Under the pieces are notes generated by a model, which saw only the letters and a list, made by a program, of their open reading frames with translations, searched no databases and had not been told where the DNA came from. Positions 1-5,294 of a DNA stretch of 8,888 nt are shown piece after piece; positions within the stretch are counted from its first letter, which is position 1; each line of letters begins with the position of its first letter. The position numbers were made by a program, and so were the translations under genes. This stretch comes from JAGPDF01 sp052035735 (lineage in GTDB: Bacteria; Acidobacteriota; Thermoanaerobaculia; Multivoradales; JAGPDF01), in the NCBI GenBank assembly GCA_052035735.1, contig JBPOHI010000008.1, forward strand, positions 1 through 8,888. The letters run 5' to 3'.

Positions 1-1
1 G

Positions 2-127
2 CGGACGCGCGAGATGCAGGAGGCGCGCGACGACATCGCCTTCGCGAGCTACCACCGCGACCCCGACTTCATCGCCCTGACCCAACTCGCCGCCGCCGAC
101 CCGGACTCGTATCACCGGACGAAGTAG
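2..127 (+). CDS. C-terminal fragment of a probable TPR-containing protein
   Basis: Forty-one in-frame codons run in from the left edge and end at a TAG at 125-127; the start lies outside the window. The peptide contains ARDDIAFASYHRDPDFIAL. This resembles the closing helix of many bacterial TPR proteins, where a pattern of the type 'Asp-x-x-Phe-x-x-x-x-x-Asp-Pro-x-Phe-x-x-Leu' caps the last repeat. Such ends occur on TPR glycosyltransferases and on TPR-tailed Ser/Thr kinases, so the catalytic part cannot be inferred. Only 33 bases separate its stop from the next gene, which is in the same frame and strand, so the two are probably co-transcribed. That it is coding is fairly secure; its identity is a guess. 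Confidence 0.6.
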   Translation, partial: RTREMQEARDDIAFASYHRDPDFIALTQLAAADPDSYHRTK

Positions 128-160
128 AGGCGTACCGCGGCTGCCAGGCCCGCCAGTGCA

Positions 161-1945
161 GTGAGTGCTTCGAGCGACCGGCCGATGAGCGCTGCGCCCT
201 CCCCTTCCTCGCTCGGGAAGACGGCGGCGGCGATCGCTGCAGTCCTCCTCTCTGTCCTCGTTCTCTACGTCTTCCTGCCGACCCTGGCGCAGGGCTGGGC
301 GCCGCTCGACGACGACTTCAACTTCCTGGCCAACCCGCACTATCGCGGCTTCTCCGCGGAGAATCTCCGCTGGATGTGGACGGCGCGACTCGGCGGGCAC
401 TACATTCCGCTCTCCTGGATGAGCCTGGCCGCGGACCATGAGCTCTCCGGCATGGCGCCGCGCGGCTACCATCGCACCAACCTGCTGCTGCACCTTTCGA
501 ATGCGCTCCTCTTCTTCGTTCTCGCCTGGCGTCTCCTCGGAGCTGCTGCGGAAGCGGCCTCCGAGCCTAGAGCCCGGCTGCACGCGAGAGCTCTCGCGGC
601 GTTCACGGCTGCAGCGTTCTTCGCGCTGCATCCGCTGCGGGTCGAGTCGGTCGCCTGGATTACCGAACGCCGCGACCTTCTCTGCGGTCTGTTCTGCCTG
701 CTCTCCGTGCACGCTTACCTTTCTCAGGCGGGCGAGCAGGTGAGCCGTCGCCAGATCGCGTTCGGCCTGGCGCTGTCGGCGTTCGCGGCCGCCCTGTTGT
801 CCAAAGGCATAGCGATCGTGCTGCCGCTAGCCTTCATCGCTCTCGATGTCGTCCCTCTTCGACGGCTCGATCTCGATCCGCGGCTCTGGTTCGGACAAGC
901 GGCTCGACCCGTGCTGTGGGAGAAGCTGCCGTTCGTCGTTTTGTCTGCCATTTTCGCGGCGACGAGCCTCTGGGCCGCCGCGCCGGTGCTCGCGGCGGGC
1001 GGGCAGGCTGATGTCGAGCATCGCCTGCTCGCTGCCGGCTTCGGCCTCTCCTTCTACCTCGAGAAGACGCTGCTGCCGATCGCGATCCCGTTTCAATTGC
1101 CGGCGATCGCCCCGCTCTCCCTCGCCACCGATCCTTGGGTGGCGCTTCGCGGCGTAGCTTTTCTGGCCGTGCTCGGCGCGGCGATCGCGGTCTGGATCCG
1201 GCGTCGGCAGCCGGCGATCGCTTTGGCGCTCCTCGTTTTCACGGCATTCGTACTGCCGGTGAGCGGTCTCCTGCAGGCCGGCCCGCAACTCGCGGCCCAC
1301 CGCTATACCTATCTGTCCTGCCTGCCGCTCGCGCTGCTTCTGGGAGCGGTCGTCCGGGACCGGACTCTCCGCCCGCGCGGCCGCGAGCGCGCGGCGCTCG
1401 CGGCGCTGGTCTTGATCCTGGGTGTCGGTTTGGCCGCGCTCGGCCGGGCGCAGGTCGCTCCTTGGCGGGACGAAGTCACCTTCCACCGCGCAGCGGTCGA
1501 GGCTGCACCCCTCTCCTGGGCCCCTGTCGGCGCGCTCGCGCGGGCGCTGGTCTTGCGCAACGAGCCCGTGGATGCCCTGCAGGTGCTGCGAGAAGGGCGG
1601 CAGCGGATGCCCGGCGCGATTCTCCTTTCCTATCTCGAAGCGATGATTCTCGCCACCAGCCCGGAGAAGGAGATTCGCGACGGGTCGGCGGCACTGGACC
1701 TCGCCGGGCGAGCCGCGCGGGCGACCGGATACCGGGATCCGGCCGGGCTGCTCGCGCTCGCCGCTGCCGCCGCGGAGACCGGCGATGCAGCCTCGGCGGA
1801 ACGCCTGCTCGAGTCCGCGGTGACGCTGACGCGCGCCGGAGTGAAGCCCGAGCTCTCACAGGCGCTCGCGACCGCCTCGCGCGACCTCTCGCGAAAGGGC
1901 TACATCCGCTTCTCGAGTGAAGAGTGGAGGAGATTCCGACTCTAG
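161..1945 (+). CDS. Membrane GT-C glycosyltransferase A (TMTC-like) with degenerate C-terminal TPRs
   Basis: A 594-residue polytopic membrane protein. About ten hydrophobic segments (first at residues 20-42, last near 410-427) are followed by a soluble helical tail. It matches the bacterial relatives of eukaryotic TMTC O-mannosyltransferases: an acidic DDD at 50-52 in the first external loop, GGHYIPLSWMS at 78-88, YHRTNLLLHLSNALLF at 103-118, FALHPLRVESVAWITERRD at 154-172, and SK at 214-215. In the family these enzymes are thought to use a lipid-linked sugar and act outside the membrane, with the first-loop acidic residues catalytic. The later 'ADRYTYL' motif reads AAHRYTYL here, with His380 replacing Asp. 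Residues about 453-560 form weak TPR-like helical pairs. The start is GTG at 161; ATG at 185 is an in-frame alternative, and neither has a clear Shine-Dalgarno site. Sugar and acceptor are unknown; surface polysaccharide assembly is an alternative role. Confidence 0.85.
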   Translation: MSASSDRPMSAAPSPSSLGKTAAAIAAVLLSVLVLYVFLPTLAQGWAPLDDDFNFLANPHYRGFSAENLRWMWTARLGGHYIPLSWMSLAADHELSGMAPRGYHRTNLLLHLSNALLFFVLAWRLLGAAAEAASEPRARLHARALAAFTAAAFFALHPLRVESVAWITERRDLLCGLFCLLSVHAYLSQAGEQVSRRQIAFGLALSAFAAALLSKGIAIVLPLAFIALDVVPLRRLDLDPRLWFGQAARPVLWEKLPFVVLSAIFAATSLWAAAPVLAAGGQADVEHRLLAAGFGLSFYLEKTLLPIAIPFQLPAIAPLSLATDPWVALRGVAFLAVLGAAIAVWIRRRQPAIALALLVFTAFVLPVSGLLQAGPQLAAHRYTYLSCLPLALLLGAVVRDRTLRPRGRERAALAALVLILGVGLAALGRAQVAPWRDEVTFHRAAVEAAPLSWAPVGALARALVLRNEPVDALQVLREGRQRMPGAILLSYLEAMILATSPEKEIRDGSAALDLAGRAARATGYRDPAGLLALAAAAAETGDAASAERLLESAVTLTRAGVKPELSQALATASRDLSRKGYIRFSSEEWRRFRL

Positions 1946-1978
1946 AAAAAGGGCCTCCGGCAACCCTGCCGGAGGCCC
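1946..1978 (-). terminator. Intrinsic terminator of the minus-strand P-domain gene
   Basis: A perfect 11-bp inverted repeat (1951-1961 with 1968-1978) encloses a 6-base loop. The plus strand has five A residues at 1946-1950, so a minus-strand transcript reads GC-rich stem then UUUUU, the classic rho-independent form. It lies 43 bases past the stop of the P-domain gene. Its T-run begins directly after the TAG of glycosyltransferase A on the other strand. In the plus direction no T-run follows the stem, so it would terminate A poorly at best. Confidence 0.88.
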
Positions 1979-2020
1979 GCTGTCAACGCTCTACTGGAGG
2001 CGCCGGGTGGCGCCGCGAGG

Positions 2021-2569
2021 TCAGTTGATCTCGAAGCTCATGAGCTCGACCGGCAACGGCGGAGCGCCGTCTAGGGTGAGCGACCAGGAGTTGAGCGTGC
2101 CGGTGATGATCGACGAGTCGTCGGCCGCAGTGAGGGTCCAGATGCCACCGGAGGCCGAGCCGTCGAAGGCGTCCATGGTGCCTCCGGCCGGCGACTGGAA
2201 CGAGCCGGTGAACGGGGCTCCCGTCGTGCCCGCGCAGGGAAAGGCGCCGGCATCCTCGTCGATGATCGTGTTGGTGAAGTTGTCGGCGCTGCCGCCGCAG
2301 TTCTGGACCAGCAGCTGAATGGCGACCGCCGGGCTGGTGAGCGACACGGCCACATCCGAATCCCACGCGTGGGAGATGTTGAAGGTGAGGTTGGCGTCGG
2401 TGATCGTGCCGTTGACGCTGAAGTTCAGCGTGCTGATGGTCGAGGCGTTGTCCGGAATCGCCTTCGGCACGTCGGTCGAGGATTCGGTGACGGCAGCGTA
2501 GAGCTGGGCGGCGCCGAAGACGACGACCGAGAGGCAGAGCACGGCGAGAAGAAGGTTGCGGGTCTTCAT
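2021..2569 (-). CDS. Secreted P-domain (proprotein convertase P/Homo B-like) protein
   Basis: A 182-residue exported protein. An N-terminal signal peptide (MKTRN, hydrophobic core 6-20, likely cleavage near the Ala residues at 20-26) is followed by one beta-sandwich domain, about residues 32-168. Typical P-domain features are VPKAIPDN at 34-41, repeated Asn-x-Ser/Thr strands, HAWDSDVAVSLTSP at 67-80, CGGSADNFTNTIIDED at 91-106, APFTGSF at 118-124, FDGSASGGIWTLTAAD at 135-150 and GTLNSWSLTL at 157-166. Cys91 and Cys112 could form a disulfide. In other proteins this domain sits beside subtilisin-like or metalloprotease catalytic domains; here it stands alone with no protease in the window, so binding or structural roles are more likely than catalysis. 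The tail ends PLPVELMSFEIN. It has its own ribosome site and a strong terminator, consistent with good expression. Family call secure, function unknown. Confidence 0.9.
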   Translation of the reverse strand: MKTRNLLLAVLCLSVVVFGAAQLYAAVTESSTDVPKAIPDNASTISTLNFSVNGTITDANLTFNISHAWDSDVAVSLTSPAVAIQLLVQNCGGSADNFTNTIIDEDAGAFPCAGTTGAPFTGSFQSPAGGTMDAFDGSASGGIWTLTAADDSSIITGTLNSWSLTLDGAPPLPVELMSFEIN

Positions 2570-2579
2570 GATTTGTAAA

Positions 2580-2583
2580 CTCC
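2580..2583 (-). promoter_or_regulatory. Shine-Dalgarno site of the P-domain gene
   Basis: On the minus strand CTGGAG (core GGAG at 2580-2583) lies 10 bases before the ATG at 2567-2569. This supports that start, which also gives a well-formed signal peptide. The leader here (about 2570-2602) is visibly more AT-rich than its surroundings, as expected for a leader or promoter, but no convincing -35/-10 pair could be assigned. Confidence 0.55.
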
Positions 2584-2668
2584 AGAAAGTCCTGTTTCCG
2601 TAAGCGACGTTGCCGTTCGCCGACGCGGCGCACGGCGGAGCTGCATCACGACGCTCGCAGGTGCCCGA

Positions 2669-3448
2669 TCAGGCACCGGTCCGGGAGGTCGTGAGGCGCT
2701 CCGCCGGAGGTCCGCGGCCGGAGACCGAGCCGCCGTGATGCGAGGTGCGGGCGAAAGCCCCCGGCGGGGCAGGAACGCCGGCCGCGGGCGGCAGGGAGAA
2801 ATGGGTCGAAGTCGGCGCGGCGGCCTGTGCCGTCGGCGCCGCGCGACTGAAGGAGACGGCGGTCGGGTCGGCGGAGAACGCGTCCGGCCGGGCGGCGAGC
2901 GACGACTGCGGAGTCGGGTCGGCCTCGGCGATCGAGCGGCGCACGCCGAGCAGGACGGCATGGCCCGAAAGGTCGATCGCTTCGACGGCGGCGGCGACCG
3001 GCGCCGGCTCGTCGAGGGCGAGCGCGAGCTCGGCTGAGTAGGCGGTCAGTCCGTCGCCGACCGGCACGCCCGCGGCCGGTGCCACCCACCAGCGGGCTGC
3101 GAGGTTCCCCGGCAGTCCGTCGCCGGCGACCAGCGTGACGCGATAACCGGAGAGCTCGCCTTGCTCGCGCACGACCCAGTTCAGCTGGACCCTGTGGCTG
3201 CCGGCAGCCAGCGGCAGGCCGAGCTCCTCGGCGGGCGACGCCGCGCCGCCGTGGGCGCGCAACTCGGGCGGCAGCTCGGCGGCGCGGTCGGCCGGAATCA
3301 GCTCGAAGCGCTGAGCGGCGGGGGTTTCGGCGAGGTCTTCCCGGGCGGCGCCCGCGGGGCCACTGGCGCAGGCCAGCAGCAGGCCGAGCGCGAGGCTCCT
3401 GCCGACCGCAAGCGATGGCGAATGCCGGAACATGGAGAACGGGCGCAT
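2669..3448 (-). CDS. Putative secreted or lipid-anchored protein with an FN3-like domain
   Basis: I do not recognise a named family. The 259-residue product starts with basic residues and a hydrophobic stretch (19-26), then LLLACASG. Cys27 fits a lipobox (Leu-Leu-Ala-Cys), while AGAA just after would suit ordinary signal peptidase, so anchoring is uncertain. Residues about 86-170 look like one fibronectin III-type beta-sandwich: RVQLNWVVREQGELSGYRV, then VAAAVEAIDLSGHAVLLGVR, resembling the 'LxW...GYRV...LEAxDxxG' pattern of bacterial extracellular FN3-like repeats. Residues 172-259 are Ala/Pro/Ser-rich, probably disordered. The first ATG is 3446-3448. ATG at 3431-3433 (Met6) is an alternative, favoured if the TATAAT overlapping the first ATG is a real -10. 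No clear Shine-Dalgarno precedes either. It is divergent from glycosyltransferase B (55-base gap) and 99 bases upstream of the P-domain gene on the same strand. Confidence 0.65.
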   Translation of the reverse strand: MRPFSMFRHSPSLAVGRSLALGLLLACASGPAGAAREDLAETPAAQRFELIPADRAAELPPELRAHGGAASPAEELGLPLAAGSHRVQLNWVVREQGELSGYRVTLVAGDGLPGNLAARWWVAPAAGVPVGDGLTAYSAELALALDEPAPVAAAVEAIDLSGHAVLLGVRRSIAEADPTPQSSLAARPDAFSADPTAVSFSRAAPTAQAAAPTSTHFSLPPAAGVPAPPGAFARTSHHGGSVSGRGPPAERLTTSRTGA

Positions 3449-3452
3449 TATA
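3447..3452 (-). promoter_or_regulatory. Candidate -10 element (TATAAT)
   Basis: A perfect TATAAT on the minus strand stands in the 55-base GC-rich gap between the divergent genes at 3448 and 3504. No -35 resembling TTGACA is seen 16-18 bases upstream. The element overlaps the first possible ATG (3446-3448). If used, transcription would start near 3440 and translation would have to begin at Met6 (3431-3433), with a leader of only a few bases. Confidence 0.35.
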
Positions 3453-3503
3453 CCGCGGGCGCGCGAGCATCGCCCGCCGCGCGCCGCATAGACTTCCCTG
3501 GCG

Positions 3504-5294
3504 ATGAGTCGCCGCTTTTCTGCCCTCGCCTTGCTCGCGGCGATCCTCGTCCCGGTCGCTGTCTACCTGCCGACCCTGCACTTCGGCTTTCTGTTCGACG
3601 ACCGGCCGCTGCTGATCGACAATCCGATCGTCGCGTCGCCGCGCGGGGTGGGCGAGATCCTCACCACCGATCTCGACGCCAACGCGCGCAACACCGAGGC
3701 TCCGGCGACGAACTACCTGCGCCCGCTCTTCATTGCCGGCGCCGCCGCCCTCCATCGCCTCTTCGGACAGGCGCCGCTCGGCTGGCACGCCACGGCGATC
3801 GCCTTGCACGGTCTGCTCGCCGGCCTGGCGTTCGTCCTGCTGCGTCGCGAGGGGATGGGCATCGCGACGGCATGCGCAGGCGCGCTGGTCTTCGCGCTGC
3901 ATCCCGCGCACGTGCAGTCGACGGCCTGGGTCTCGGGTCTCCAGGATCTGCTCTTCGGCGTGACCTCGCTCGCCGCCGTTCTTTTCTACCAGGCATCGCT
4001 CCGCCGGCCGAAGGCCGCGACGGCTTGGCTGCTCGCCCTCGCCGGCAGCTTCGCCGTCGCGCTCCTCGCCAAGGAGCCGGCGATCGGGCTGATTCTCTTC
4101 GCCGGTGCGGAGGCCTTCGGCTGGATCTCTTCCGCCCCGCGTGCGGGTGTCGATCGTCGGCCGCGCGCCGAGCTCCTGGTGCTTCTCGCCGTGGCTGGCG
4201 CGTACTTCGCCTACCGCTGGTCCGTGCTGGGGGAGCTGGCCCACCCCTTCCCGACGGCGCCGGCTCTGCCCGAAGCGCTCGCCAGCGTCCCCGTCGCCCT
4301 GCTCGCCTACGGTCGAGATCTCCTCTGGCCGGTCGGACTCTTCCTGCTGCATCCCGCGCGGCCGGTGGCAGCGGCGCTGAGCGGCGAGAGTCTCGGCGCC
4401 GCCTGCGGGCTGCTCGTGCTGCTCGCCGCCGCGTATGGCGCGATGCGCCGGTGGCCGTCCCTCGCCCGACCGCTCGCCTGGGTGGCGGCCTGGCTCGCTC
4501 CCGTTCTCGCCCTCTGGGCGGTCAATCCGGAGTGGATGGTGATGGACCGCTATCTGCTGCTGCCGAGCCTGGGTCTTGCCTGGGCGTTGGCTCTCCTGCT
4601 GCCACTCGAAGCGGCTGCATGGCGTTGGCGAGCATTGCTATGGATGGCGTTGGCGGTGACTCTCGCCGGCCTCTCGCTCGCGGCGATGCGGCCCTTCGCC
4701 AGCGAGGAGCGCTTCTGGTCGGCGGCGATCCAGGCCGATCCCGGAAGCTCGACGGCCTGGGCCGAATGGGCGCGCCTGCGCGCCGACGCGGGAGACCTTG
4801 CTGCTGCAGCCGAGGCCCTGCAGCGAGCGGTAGAGCTCGACCCGCGCGCCCAGCTGCCACGGCTGCGTCAGGCGTTGCTGGCGGTCCGCCGTAACGACCT
4901 GGCGACCGCGCGCGCCATCCTCACCGGCCTCGTCGAGCGCAACCCGGGGTACCTGCCGGGGTGGCGGAATCTCGTCGTCGTGCAGGCGCGCGGCGGCGAT
5001 CTCGCTGGCGCCGACGCGACGTTGGCGCAGGCCCTGGTGCGATTTCCGGAGGATCCGCTGCTGTGGACGCAGCAGGCCATTCTGCTGCGCCAGCAGGGCC
5101 GCCGCGAGGAGGCGCTGGCTGCCATTCACCGGGCCGCCGCGCTCGCGCCACAGGATGCCGCGATGGCGGTGCGCGAGGCCTCCCTGCTGGCCGAGCTCGG
5201 CCGGACGGCCGAGGCCGCCGCGGCCGCGCGCCGCGGCCTCTCGCTCGTCTCCTCGCCGGAGATCAGGGCCGAGCTGGAGAAGTTGGCGCGGTGA
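3504..5294 (+). CDS. Membrane GT-C glycosyltransferase B (TMTC-like) with C-terminal TPR array
   Basis: A 596-residue polytopic protein, the most canonical of the three TMTC-like enzymes in the window. TM1 spans about residues 6-23. The first external loop carries FDDRPLLIDNP (31-41; Asp32-Asp33 the likely catalytic pair) and TNYLRPLF (69-76). Next come FALHPAHVQSTAWVSGLQD (130-148), LLAKEPAI (187-194, the family 'SKE'-type motif with Lys190 and Glu191), LLWPVGLFLLHP (273-284) and MDRYLLLPSLGL (347-358). After the last membrane segment (about 377-394) roughly five TPRs follow (about 411-446, 450-480, 483-515, 517-548, 551-583), with clear examples such as DLAAAAEALQRAVELDPRA. TPRs in TMTC proteins are thought to bind acceptor protein. 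The expected reaction is transfer of a lipid-linked sugar outside the cytoplasmic membrane; sugar and acceptor are unknown. ATG at 3504 follows no clear Shine-Dalgarno. Its 3' end overlaps the convergent gene by 32 bases. Confidence 0.88.
   Translation: MSRRFSALALLAAILVPVAVYLPTLHFGFLFDDRPLLIDNPIVASPRGVGEILTTDLDANARNTEAPATNYLRPLFIAGAAALHRLFGQAPLGWHATAIALHGLLAGLAFVLLRREGMGIATACAGALVFALHPAHVQSTAWVSGLQDLLFGVTSLAAVLFYQASLRRPKAATAWLLALAGSFAVALLAKEPAIGLILFAGAEAFGWISSAPRAGVDRRPRAELLVLLAVAGAYFAYRWSVLGELAHPFPTAPALPEALASVPVALLAYGRDLLWPVGLFLLHPARPVAAALSGESLGAACGLLVLLAAAYGAMRRWPSLARPLAWVAAWLAPVLALWAVNPEWMVMDRYLLLPSLGLAWALALLLPLEAAAWRWRALLWMALAVTLAGLSLAAMRPFASEERFWSAAIQADPGSSTAWAEWARLRADAGDLAAAAEALQRAVELDPRAQLPRLRQALLAVRRNDLATARAILTGLVERNPGYLPGWRNLVVVQARGGDLAGADATLAQALVRFPEDPLLWTQQAILLRQQGRREEALAAIHRAAALAPQDAAMAVREASLLAELGRTAEAAAAARRGLSLVSSPEIRAELEKLAR
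5263..5294. other. 32-base tail-to-tail coding overlap
   Basis: The stop of glycosyltransferase B (TGA 5292-5294, plus) lies inside the last codons of glycosyltransferase C (TGA 5263-5265, minus). The 3' ends of two related enzymes are thus coded on opposite strands of the same 32 bases. No hairpin with a T-run is visible nearby, so where the two transcripts end is unclear. Confidence 0.85.

Noticed and set aside
2646..4352. 568-codon open frame on the minus strand
   Set aside because: It runs antisense through glycosyltransferase B and out of frame across the FN3-like gene. The translation is charged, low-complexity and matches no domain.
3161..4894. 577-codon open frame on the plus strand
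   Set aside because: It overlaps glycosyltransferase B in another frame and gives Arg/Ala/Gly-rich sequence, while B carries clear family motifs.
5211..5240. Possible hairpin (GAGGCCGC / GCGGCCTC) near the end of glycosyltransferase B
   Set aside because: The 8-bp stem has a 14-base loop, lies within an Ala/Arg-rich coding segment and has no T-run on either side; it is explained by GC-rich codon use.
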